This document shows positions 1 to 9,123 of a stretch of 64,000 nt of DNA, piece after piece. A program made the position numbers and the translations under genes. Every line of letters begins with the position of its first letter. Position 1 is the stretch's first letter. The DNA comes from Phytophthora hibernalis (taxonomy: Eukaryota; Oomycota; Peronosporomycetes; Peronosporales; Peronosporaceae), in the NCBI GenBank assembly GCA_012656075.1, contig JAAKBF010000246.1, positions 62,001 through 126,000 on the forward strand. The letters run 5' to 3'. Below the pieces are notes generated by a model that worked only from the letters and a program-made list of their open reading frames with translations, was not told where the DNA came from and did no database searches.

Positions 1-42
1 TTGACTGCTTCTTGCTGCCCCAGCTCACAGGCGCACCGAGTA

Positions 43-2685
43 TCATGAACGTGTAGCCCGAAGTCGACTTGCGGTCTGCCAGGTCGCCGGCCCAGTCCGT
101 GTCCGAGTAGCCACGAAAGTCGATCTTGTCGCCCGGCTTGAAGCAGATGCCATGCGTCTTGGTGCCTTGCAGGTAGCGAAAGATACGCTTGACCGCAACC
201 CAGTGTTCCTCTTGGGGTTCTCCATGAAGCGCGACACATAGCCAACGGCGTACGCGATGTCCGGGCGCGTGGCGGTCATCAGGTGCATCAAGGCACCAAC
301 AGCTTCGCGAAATGGGGCGTTGACCTTGGTCGCCGCGTCGCTTGGAACCAGTCGAGTGCTCATGTCCACCGGACTCACCACGGCCTTGCACTCGTCCATG
401 GCGAAGCGCTTGAGGATGTCGTCCACATATCGCCGCTGACACATGGTCACGCTGCCGTCTGGGCCGTCCACCAGCTCGATCCCAAGAACAAACGCACACT
501 TGCCGCTGTCGGTCATCTCGAAGTTCGTCTTCAGGTCCGTCTTCGTGCGCGAGATCAGCTCGGGCGAACTCCCGGTAATCAGCACGTCATCGACGTACAC
601 TAGCACGAGCACGCAGTGACCGTCCACGACCTTGATGTAGAGGCACGGATCGAAGGCCGACACTTGAAACCCAATCGAGCACACAAACTCGTCGAAGGTC
701 TCGTTCCACACGCGCGAAGCTTGCTTGAGACCGTAGATCGCCTTCACCAATTCCAGGCAGTCGAAGTCGCCATCCAGCTCAACACCTTCAGGGACCACGC
801 AGAACACTAGTTCCTTCATTATCCCATACAGGAATGCGGTCACCACGTCAAGTTGGTCGAGGGGCCATCCAAAGTATTTGGCAATGGCGATGACCATGCG
901 CAGCGTCATGTACTTGACCACCGGCGAGAACGTCTCCGTGTAGTCGATGCCGTACTTCTGCTTGAAACCCTTGGCCACGAGGCGCGCTTTGTACTTCTCG
1001 ATGGATCCGTCCGCTTTGCGCTTGATCTTGAACACCCCGTTGGTTCCAATGGCGCGTTGTCCGTTGGGCAACTTGGCAGCACGAAACACCCCACGGAGTC
1101 GCATCGATTTGAGCTCCGCACGAATCGCCTTGCGCCAGTGCACTTGGTCCGGACCGTTCACTGCTTCTTGGAATGTCTTTGGCTCCGAGAAATCCACTGC
1201 AGCTTCAACAGTGTTGGCACTTGCACGCCAAAACACGTGAGGCGTCGAGTCTTCATCTTGGTCCCCAGACTTTTCTTCTTCATCTTCATGTGGCGAGGAG
1301 TTGTCCGGCGCGCTTGCTTCTTCCAGTCCAACTCGGTGACGTACAGCGCGCGGTCTTCTCACAGGTTCATCGTCTTCACTTGAGCGATTCTTGCGCTTTC
1401 CCGCCTGCTTGTAGTCCGTCTGCGGAGGACCATTATCTTCAATGTCGAGCGAGTCGAGGTCCAGGTCATCGACATCTTCATCGGAAATCCGCGGCAAAAG
1501 TCCAAAGGTCGACTCATCGAAGTTGACATCGCGACTGATAACCACCTGCCCCGCCTCGATGTCATAAAGTCGATACGCCTTGGACACTTCTTCGTAGCCG
1601 AGGAACAGTCCGGCGCGAGCCTTGGGGTCCCACTTGAGTCGTTTTTCCTTCGGAGTCAAAACGTACGTCCGGCATCCAAATACACGCATGTGCTTGACAC
1701 TTGGCTTGGACTTGTGCGCGATCTCGAACGGAATCTTGTGCTCGATCTTGGGGGACGGCAGCCGGTTTTTGACGTAGATGGCCGTCATCTCCGCCTCAGC
1801 CCAGAAACACTTGTCCAGCTTGGCATGGTGCAACATACTGCGGCCGATCGTGACGATGGTCCCGATGGCGCGCTCTGCCGTGCCGTTGGTCTGGTGTGCG
1901 TACGGGACCGTGGTTTGCTGCTCGATGCCTTGATCTTCGTAGAAGGCCTTGAGCGAGTTGGTCGCAAACTCACGAGCTCCGTCGTGTCGCACAAACTTGA
2001 CCTTCTTGCCGAATTGCATCTGCACCTTGGTGATGTACTTCTTGATGCAATCTTCGCTCTCCGACTTGGCACGCAGACAGAAACCCTTCATGCATCCGCT
2101 GGCTTCGTCCACGATCAGCAGTAGATACTTGCTGCCGCCAAGCGAGATTTTCTCCATGGGTCCGCAGATGTCGAAGTGGAGCAGCTCAAACGTGTCGTAG
2201 CGACGCTTGTCACGGTTGCTTGGAAGCGGTTTTTGGACCATCTTCCCTTGCTGGCAACCGCGACACATGCTTGGTCCACTCGACTTGGAGGGTGCCTTCG
2301 CGTCCTTGATCATGTTGTTGTCGACCATCTTGCGAAGCACCTCCACCGGAGCATGACCCATACGCGCGTGCAGGTCGACTGTTCTTCCACTTGTCGCCGC
2401 ATTCGCCGATCGCTGAGGCGTCCGAAGCCAGTAGAGACCATCCACGAGGTCCGCCGTCGCCACCACTTGGTTCGAACCCTTGCGCAAAACGTGCCGTCGA
2501 ACACCACTTGGAACTTGCCGTGCTTGTTGATCTGCGGCACCGAGAGCAGATGTCCGGCACGTACAGCGCGTTCTTGATCTCGATCTCGCGCTCGTCGCCG
2601 TTGGGCAGAACCACTCGTTCCACGATGGTTCCCACACCCTTGATGGCCGCTTTGTTGCCGTCGGCCACCGAAACTCCACCTTCAT
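43..2685 (-). CDS. Copia A Pol: gag-pre-integrase, integrase core, reverse transcriptase
   Basis: An 880-codon open frame. After about 80 residues that are probably out of the true frame come the HHCC finger (HARMGH, then CRGCQQGK) and the integrase core with its three acidic residues visible in HFDICGPM, VRHDGAREF and TNGTAERAIG (about residues 165-280). A variable linker follows, then the RVT_2 reverse transcriptase (about 500-740) with an intact LVYVDDVLITG catalytic box. The last 60 or so residues, after VSRFMENPK, are a frameshift product. The RNase H that should follow is in another frame. The product would copy and integrate the element. The catalytic residues of IN and RT look intact, but the frame breaks on both sides argue against full activity. 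Confidence 0.9.
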   Translation of the reverse strand: MKVEFRWPTATKRPSRVWEPSWNEWFCPTATSARSRSRTRCTCRTSALGAADQQARQVPSGVRRHVLRKGSNQVVATADLVDGLYWLRTPQRSANAATSGRTVDLHARMGHAPVEVLRKMVDNNMIKDAKAPSKSSGPSMCRGCQQGKMVQKPLPSNRDKRRYDTFELLHFDICGPMEKISLGGSKYLLLIVDEASGCMKGFCLRAKSESEDCIKKYITKVQMQFGKKVKFVRHDGAREFATNSLKAFYEDQGIEQQTTVPYAHQTNGTAERAIGTIVTIGRSMLHHAKLDKCFWAEAEMTAIYVKNRLPSPKIEHKIPFEIAHKSKPSVKHMRVFGCRTYVLTPKEKRLKWDPKARAGLFLGYEEVSKAYRLYDIEAGQVVISRDVNFDESTFGLLPRISDEDVDDLDLDSLDIEDNGPPQTDYKQAGKRKNRSSEDDEPVRRPRAVRHRVGLEEASAPDNSSPHEDEEEKSGDQDEDSTPHVFWRASANTVEAAVDFSEPKTFQEAVNGPDQVHWRKAIRAELKSMRLRGVFRAAKLPNGQRAIGTNGVFKIKRKADGSIEKYKARLVAKGFKQKYGIDYTETFSPVVKYMTLRMVIAIAKYFGWPLDQLDVVTAFLYGIMKELVFCVVPEGVELDGDFDCLELVKAIYGLKQASRVWNETFDEFVCSIGFQVSAFDPCLYIKVVDGHCVLVLVYVDDVLITGSSPELISRTKTDLKTNFEMTDSGKCAFVLGIELVDGPDGSVTMCQRRYVDDILKRFAMDECKAVVSPVDMSTRLVPSDAATKVNAPFREAVGALMHLMTATRPDIAYAVGYVSRFMENPKRNTGLRSSVSFATCKAPRRMASASSRATRSTFVATRTRTGPATWQTASRLRATRS

Positions 2686-3643
2686 CTCGCTCGATCAAGT
2701 GAGCGAACTTGGACTTGTCATTGCAGATGTGGTGCGTTGCGCCGCTGTCGACCGCCCACATCCCGGACACATTCTTGCCCGTCGAAACTCTACACTCCAG
2801 GGAACCGCGAACGCCACTCGATCGTAGTCGTAGTCGTCGCTGTCGTTTCTCCACTGGATGTTGTTGGCCCTGCGTCCACGGCCATTGTCATTGCCGCCGC
2901 GTCTTGGCCCTCGGTTTTCATCCTTCTGCTTGGTCCAGCACTTGTCTACCGTGTGCCCCAATTTCCCGCAGTACGTTCACTGGCGAGACTCTCGGTCGGT
3001 CGTGAACGCTTTGGCCGCGTCCTCCGTTTTCACCGTCGCCGTCTTCTCGCCTTGCCGCTTGATGTGCTCGTTCGTGAGCACCTTCATAACGTCTTGCGAT
3101 CGCAGTTCCGCGCTACTCATCTCCAGATTAAGCACGACGTTCTCGTAGCTCTTGGGAGACTGCGCAACAAGCAGATCGCCACGTCTTCATCCTCCATCTT
3201 GGCGCCGATGCTGCTGAGCTTGGCGCTGATGTTGAGGACCTCACGCAGTGATGCAAGACATTCCCGCCTTCCGACATCTCCATGCTGAAGAGCTGCCGCT
3301 TCAAGTAGATGCGACCAGCCTTCTGCGATCCACCGTACAGCGTCTTCAGGCGCGACCACGCAACCCACGCTTCCTCGCAGTCGTCGACCACATGGTGGTA
3401 GTCCGCGTCCATGTGGAGCAGCATCAGTCCGAACGCGATGTTGCTCGACTTGACGTAATCGTCCTTGGCCCGCGAGTCCGTGAAGCTTGGCGTCGTCTCC
3501 CGGTTCACGACTTGCCACACCGACTTGGTCAGGAACACGCCACGCATGTAGCGGTTCCACGTCGCGTAGTTGTCTCCGTTGAACTTGTCGATGGAGACCT
3601 TGGTGCTGACATCGTGGGCAGAGGACATGGTGCTTGGGCTCAT
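2686..3643 (-). pseudogene. Copia A gag, zinc knuckle and protease (frameshifted)
   Basis: Starting at the ATG at 3643 (MSPSTMSSAHDVSTKV), the frame shows the UBN2-type Gag of copia elements (KFNGDNYATWNRYMRGVF, then a WSRLKTLYGG segment). Coding then moves to another frame. At 2961-2695 there is a Gly/Arg-rich basic stretch with the end of a CCHC knuckle (GHTVDKCW), and at 2854-2590 in a third frame the pepsin-like protease with WAVDSGATHHICND, where DSGA is the catalytic triad motif. At least two frame changes separate gag from pol, so no continuous polyprotein can be made from this copy as read. Confidence 0.8.
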
Positions 3644-3647
3644 AACC

Positions 3648-3957
3648 TGATGGAAGGTATGGATCTTGAACGAAGCTTGACGGAGCGGAGGGAGGACAGC
3701 ACTCTGGACGAGACCGGAGCGAGGACACTTGACCACTTGAGGGGAAGAAGGAAGATTCGAAAGTGATTGATTGATCGGAGTTACTTTAGCTAGCCTACCA
3801 CATAGACACGCAATCATTCTACTCGTCCAATCATTGGTGGCGTAATCGACTTACCGTAATCACCGTAATCATCGTGGGTTCGGATTGGACCGGTTCGGGC
3901 TAACCGGTTCACGGTCAATAACCGATACCAAACCGGTAACCCTCAATAGGGTACACA
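3648..3957 (-). repeat. Copia A 5' LTR (about 310 bp)
   Basis: Read on the minus strand the segment begins TGTGTACCC and ends CCATCA, directly followed by GGTTATGAGCCC, a plausible tRNA primer-binding site, and then by the gag ATG. It contains repeated CCGGTT and CGGTGATTACGGT-like motifs. The second LTR is outside the window, so the borders are inferred from the TG..CA ends and not from a repeat comparison. Confidence 0.6.
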
Positions 3958-5122
3958 TTCACGCTCGAGGAACTTGAAGAACTCGGCCATGTCCTCGCGC
4001 TTGACACCGTACGTCATCTCGCGTTTGTATTCCTTCTCGAAGCGCTCCCAATGATCTTCCGTGATGAGCGATACGTCACCCAGGTGGTAGCACGCAGCGT
4101 GAAGAGCTTCCAGGAAGCAACGACCGGAAACAGAAGTGCTTGCACCACCAAAGTTATCGTCCGCGAAGCGACAGAAGGTGCCCGGGCGGCCTGCAGCGAC
4201 CCACGGATCAACTTAATCTTTCAGATCGGGAACTCATCAAGCTGCTCCTCCCATACCCATGAAAGCTGAAGTGGACTGGTGTCCCACTTGACCAAGTAAG
4301 ATCGATTCGGTGGCTCACCATGTCGATCCATAAGTATGCGAAGCCGTACACGCGCCGAGGATCCCATAGTGTATTGGGGTCAAAGTAGTTTCAGTGCCGG
4401 TTGCCAGGATGATGAGCTGGATGCTGAGGTAGCGGCTCAGTATGGAAGACAAGAAGCCGCATCTCGGGTGGTGGCGGAGGATTGTAATCGACCGGAACAA
4501 CGTATGCAGTAGCAGCAGTATCAACTGGATTAGGGGTAGCGGACGAAGGTGGTTCCAAGCGAAGATCGCGAAGCAAACGCGCCGGCTCGTCGCCGAGGCT
4601 GGCTGAAGGAAGGGCCAAAGGCTCAGCCGAACTGCACGTGTCCGCGGCGAGGACAATGCCGTCATCAGACTCGACCAGTATAGCGTCCAGACTCGGAGAC
4701 CTGACGACACCTTGATCTTCTCTCCGACGAGGCGACTGTGCGCCGCGCGAGCCAACGGGCACGCCTTCCACATCGACGAGCAAGAAGGGCCCCACGACGC
4801 CAGGGTCGAAGCTGAAGTCATCAGTTGGTGGCAGTGAAGCGAGCAGGTCCTTCGCTGCCGACTTGGGCGAAGAGGCAGAAGCGCGAGGCACCCTCCCAGC
4901 TGCGGCAGCGAGCTGATCAAGGGGTCCCATCAAGCGCGTGCGAGGTTTTAATAAGTGGGTCGCTATAGCCTGTGCGAAGATGAGGTCGCCGTATTTTGTC
5001 AACCTGGCGGTGGCGCTAGCAGACCTATCAAGCTCCAACCGGGGAATACACCACCAGCCAGCGCAAGACGAATCGCCCCGGAGTCGCTCGAGAGCAACAC
5101 CCGCCGCGCCGCACACGTCCAA
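3958..5122 (-). pseudogene. Remnant of a chromodomain protein with an OTU-like Cys box
   Basis: On the minus strand an open frame of 243 codons (5122-4391) gives an acidic, Pro-rich, probably disordered protein. Downstream, across frame changes, a chromodomain-like segment is readable (YLVKWDTSPLQLSWVWEEQ, about 4310-4220). A tail with GRCFLEALHAACYHLGD follows (about 4125-4075) and ends in a stop near 3945. The G-x-C-F-x-x-A-L pattern resembles the cysteine box of OTU-type peptidases, but no partner His/Asp was confirmed. The gene is broken by stops and frame changes and abuts the copia LTR. It is probably a transposon-derived ORF; the exact family was not recognised. Confidence 0.4.
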
Positions 5123-5640
5123 TCGAGAAATGAGCCTTAAGTTCGTTTCTCGATTCGGATAAGTTCGGAGAATTGAATCTGTTTTGAGTTCGACGAAGGG
5201 TCGCGTGGACGAAACGACGCAGTCCTCTTTTGGGACGGGGTGAGTGTAGCCGATTTTACAGGGACTAGACTACAGTAGGTATTGCAGTACAGTTAAGGAC
5301 ATAATATTGTGAGTTCTACTCAAAACTGGATTGTTCGATTCGTAAATCGACGAATCGTTCACTTGGCTTTACTATCGGGGCGTAGTCGGATTCGTACTTA
5401 ACAGAGCAACCAGAACAAGTGATTTGACTTGGATTTTGTATTGGCTCGATCTTTGTCGACCCAACGCAAATAGACTTAGCTGCCAAAGAAGTGTTGGACT
5501 AAACCAGCACGACGTAGTTAAGGCACCCGACCAAAGAAACCCAAAGAGACGCAAGTGCACGTACGCTGCACGGCGGGTACGTTACTTTCAGCTGTCATTG
5601 GTATCATATTCGGTCGCTGACAAAATGTACTCGACAGGAA
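5123..5640. other. No gene seen
   Basis: AT-rich sequence with only short chance ORFs on both strands. No repeat, RNA gene or conserved motif was recognised. Confidence 0.5.
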
Positions 5641-6250
5641 GAAACTAAGGAGCTTCGCGATGTCGTTCGCAGGCTCGAGTCAGAAGTGATCGTGCTGAAG
5701 ATCCGAGCAGCGGACCCAGAGCAAGAGTCCGCGGTCGATGCCGTGTTGGAGCAAGCCAAGGCTGAAAATACGAAGATGAACCAAACCGTTCGAGCCCAAC
5801 CTTCACGTTGCTGAAATGCAGTCTGCTATGAGTCGATGCTACGTAAGTGCACAATTTCCGTAATTTGCATCTTGGACTGCTGCTTTAAGATACTTTATTT
5901 GCTTTTCCGCAGGGAACGCAGCAGTCACACCCGTTTTACACCCGCATCTGCCTCCCGAAGGACTGAGAGCAGCGCCGATCCATGCTCGTGTCCATTCGTG
6001 ATGAGAAGCTGCGCAATGCGTACAAGTTGTACGGTACAACTTCGTCATGGACCCCAGACACTACGTTGATATTGACAAGATGACGTACTCGGATGAGCTT
6101 TTCGAGTCCGCAGAAGGCGATTTCTGCGGCACTCGCTATGAGACTGTCCAATTTCCAGGCGTCAAGTCTCTTCAGCAAGTCTACGATGCAGCTGTGTTAC
6201 ACAGCTGCAGCCTGTGTACTATCTGACCAATATGGCGATCAGTATCTCGG
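5641..6250 (+). pseudogene. Degenerate M96-like (mating-specific family) fragment
   Basis: The first piece is a Leu/Arg/Glu-rich helix (about 5632-5800) with the look of a short coiled coil. After a frame change and a probable intron (about 5850-5912), a piece at about 6048-6220 contains MDPRHYVDIDKMTYSDELF and VQFPGVKSLQQVYDA. This resembles the conserved core of the large oomycete M96 mating-protein family as I remember it. Several frame changes and stops make it a pseudogene. Further weak ORFs at 6389-6652 and 6775-7035 (minus) may be debris of the same gene or chance. Low-to-moderate confidence because the family call is from memory only. Confidence 0.35.
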
Positions 6251-6259
6251 ACCGTGATA

Positions 6260-6297
6260 GTCATCCCTGACCGTAATATTATTACGGTCAGGATGAC
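6260..6297. repeat. 38-bp near-perfect palindrome
   Basis: CTGACCGTAATA and TATTACGGTCAG face each other around a single T, and the pairing continues into GTCATCC / GGATGAC with one unpaired C. It could form a cruciform or a hairpin. No associated gene or transposon end was recognised. Confidence 0.7.
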
Positions 6298-7090
6298 TAC
6301 GAGACTATTGACACGCATACATATTGCAATGAGAACGGTTGGGGCACAATTAAATTATCATAGGACCCACCTTGAAACGTGACGACGTTCACCACGCAAA
6401 TGCAGTTTCTTTCATCGACCAGTATGTCAATTGGTGGGGGAGATCGCGCTCAATGAAATATATCCGCTGCTCCGTGCACAGCTCGTCCAAAAGTTCATCC
6501 TGCAGGCATTCGACATGACCGTTATTATAAAGTGACAAATCGCTATCGAACACAAGCTTTACCTGCTCTAAAAACAGGATGGATATTCTTTTGGTGTCGT
6601 TGTCATTGTCTTCAATTTTGCAATTGTGTGAGTCGACCCACCACCACTGCATGATTCCATACAGACGGTAAATTCATCGAAGCCTTCGTCAAGGACACAT
6701 CGGAACGCTGAACGCCGTGCAAATAGCTGTCCGCGATGGGTATGAGCTTAAATGGGGCATCGGTGACATTGGCATCATCTTCTCACACCAGATCGCAAGG
6801 AAGTCAAATATACTGTAAATCCCAACCTCTTTTCATGATACTGCGAGGCAGACGAATATCGAACAATGACCGCCCCCTCAAACACGTTTGGTATGACGAT
6901 ATCCTTCACGATAAAGGACACCCGAGTATTCTCTCTGACCATCTTTCTAAGAAGAGCGCTTGACTCGTCATGAAGAACGTTTTCACCAGAGCCAATCACC
7001 TCGCACCAATCGCTCTGCATGGGACTAGCATGCACACAAAAAAAATGACTAAAAAGGACCGCGTATCAAAACCGAAAAAGATAATTTGGC
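6298..7090. other. No clear gene
   Basis: Two minus-strand ORFs of 86-87 codons (6389-6652 and 6775-7035) have no recognisable domain and no start or splice support. The region may contain decayed parts of the M96-like fragment. It includes the upstream region of the small gene at 7091. Confidence 0.4.
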
Positions 7091-7322
7091 ATGGCGGACG
7101 GCATCTTGCTCCTAGGCTCGGACCTGGGCTTCGGCATTAACGCGTTCGTGGGAGGCCTCGTGGGGCTCCACATGCTGGCGTTGGTGCGTGATACACCTGT
7201 TCTATGCATCTGTGCTGCTCCGTGCCGCTAACTTTGTGTGTACGCAGGGCTACTGGCTGGTCAAGTTCCTGCAGGAGAGCTCCAAGACGGCCAAGCACGC
7301 CTCAATCAAGAAGCGCCAGTGA
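7091..7322 (+). CDS. Spliced 55-residue single-pass membrane protein, unknown
   Basis: Exon 1 is 7091-7183 and exon 2 is 7248-7322. The 64-base intron begins GTGCGT, ends TACGCAG and has a TAAC-like branch region, and it splits the codons in phase 0. The protein starts MADGILLLGSDLGFG, has a hydrophobic, Gly-rich segment (about residues 15-40) that could span a membrane once, and ends in a basic tail (SIKKRQ). It is too short for ordinary ORF finding. It reads convergently towards the SMN homologue, with 144 bases between the stops. The length and shape recall small subunits of membrane complexes, but I do not recognise the family. Confidence 0.55.
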
Positions 7323-7466
7323 GCGGTGCAGCCATGAAAGGGTACAAGGAAAACACAGACGTACAGGTATTTTGCAGTGGAGTACGAGTAAGCAGCAGTT
7401 GAATTTCTATCAACGATTAACGCAATAGCTGGAGACTATTGTTGCACCCGAATGACCTATTTTTTC

Positions 7467-8367
7467 CTATCGGTGGCCACGCATCTTCATCTCCTGCATC
7501 GCCTGGAAGCGGCCCGTGTAGTATCCTGACTGATACCACGCCATGAGCACGTTAGCTAGACCGTCGTCCGACCCTGCTGCGCTGGGTATCGATCCTGGAA
7601 ACGGAGCTGAAGCGCCAGACATCCCAGGGAACGGTGTGGGAGGTGGTGGATAGTACGGCGACTGGGGGCGAATGATGGCATCTGGGCTCCTGGTCCAAAC
7701 GACTGCGAGGCTGTTGCAGGATACGCAGCTTGTAATTGAGCTTGAGATGGGTGTACGCTTGAGCGTAGGCGGCTTGGTACAGATCACTAGACGCCTGATG
7801 CTGCTGCTGCTGTTGCTGAGGATAGCCAAAAGTTCCTCCTCCAGTAGGGTTCCCCCGTGCGCTGCAGCATTCTGCTGACTACACATTCCTGTCGCCGCCG
7901 CTCCTGTTGCTGGAGACGTAGCAGTATGATCGCCTGCGTCCTCATCTTCGTCCCTCTCGTCAAGGTAGACGCTCCTAGCAGTTTTCTTTCCGTTGGACAG
8001 CGACGCAGCCCTATGCTTCCTGTAAACATTTAAAATGCGTCAGCCGTTCTTCTGCGGACAAGCTGCTCGTCAAGGTCACGAACAGCGGCTTCGCACCTGA
8101 CAGCAGCGGGTTTGGCAGATGTGGAGCGCTGCTGGTCGGTCAACGCTTGTTCGAATGCCTGCAGCAGATGCATGAGATACAGATAGATAAAAGCCGAAGA
8201 TGCCGACACCTTTGCCTACCCGAACGATGGCCAAGTCGTCCCATTGATCCTCCGAGCTCTGCTCGCTCTCGCTCTGCGCAGAAATAACAGCAGTGCAGAC
8301 GACGGCAAGGGATATCAGAAGGAAGCAACGCGGGGCCAGCACCGTCAGTCCGTACCATTGACGCCAT
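7467..8367 (-). CDS. SMN1: SMN (survival motor neuron) homologue without a Tudor domain
   Basis: Proposed exons on the minus strand are 8367-8356 (tentative, MASM), 8273-8220, 8158-8097 and 8019-7467. The introns end GCGCAG, CTGCAG and TTACAG, and all junctions keep the frame. Exons 2-3 read DDLAIVRAFEQAL after a Trp, the Gemin2-binding motif of SMN; a basic stretch follows (SNGKKTAR). The C-terminus carries the YG box (LANVLMAWYQSGYYTGRF) after a Pro-rich run (YYPPPPTPFPG). SMN scaffolds Sm-ring assembly on spliceosomal snRNAs in the cytoplasm. No Tudor domain is visible between the two ends, as in fission yeast SMN. The middle of the last exon is open but looks more natural in two other frames (see findings). 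The call is confident at both ends; exon 1 is uncertain. Confidence 0.75.
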
Positions 8368-9123
8368 TTCGGTTCAAAATTTTGTGATTTGAGCACGGAT
8401 GGACCAAAATTGGATTTTATGTCAACTCGCGGTTTGAGGGATTTTGTGGCTTGCTGGCTCGAGGATCCACTTCGGGTACCGTGCCAACAATGGCACTGCC
8501 ATGGTCTCCGAAACGCCGGCGACATGGCAGTGAATCACTACTGTAGCACGCGTTTGAACCCGCCTGATATCGTTGGTGACTGCAGAGTCCTTACAATGTA
8601 CCGCTGCCCGATGGGTCCAGTCAACCGATTTAGGTGGTTTCGCTGGCCTCAACCAACCAGCACTTGTTTTACCGGTACATGTATTTAGTCTTTCTATACC
8701 TCTGGTAAATGAGTACAAACTACGTATCCGTTTAAAGAGGGAACAAGAGACTAAATAAGAGACTGCAATATGCTATTTATGGTGCATAACTAATAACCAT
8801 TGTGAACCTAAAGAGGTCAGCTGTGCAAGTTAGTGGGCGGAATCTGTAGTACTTACTGAATGCCAAACTTAGGCAGAGCGAAGCTCACAGTATGCGCCCC
8901 GGCCACAATGTTCAGCTCGTCAACTTGAGGCAAAGTTGCTAAGCGCTTTTAGCGCCCTTTAAAGTTCCCTGACCAATTTTTGACTTGGCTTTACTATGAA
9001 TCCAGAAATTCTGCCAATCCCCAACCCTTCCTCTTTTGGGTACATTTTCTGTCGAGAGTCAGTTGCAAAAAGCGTTCAAGCAGAGCAGCCGTCCGTCCAT
9101 TTTGAATTCCGGCAGCTTGCAGC
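8368..9123. other. Divergent intergenic region
   Basis: This lies between the starts of the SMN homologue (minus) and the receptor pseudokinase (plus), so both promoters should lie here. No RNA gene or repeat was recognised. The ORFs at 8389-8758 have no recognisable content. Confidence 0.5.

Larger units (their letters stand above)
1..3957 (-). mobile_element. Ty1/copia element A (5' LTR to RNase H, runs off left edge)
   Basis: On the minus strand the order is 5' LTR (3957-3648), primer site, gag, protease, integrase, reverse transcriptase and the start of RNase H. The order protease-integrase-RT places it in Ty1/copia. RNase H continues in a second frame between about 210 and 1: its residues GYTFMILGAPVSWGSKK can be read at 60-4, so the pol frame breaks once near 210 and the 3' end and 3' LTR lie outside the window. 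Gag and protease are in other frames than pol. The long open pol makes this the youngest-looking retroelement here. Confidence 0.9.

Noticed and set aside
853..1383. 176-codon plus-strand ORF and neighbours at 283-810
   Set aside because: Antisense shadows of copia A Pol, whose integrase and RT motifs are unambiguous on the minus strand.
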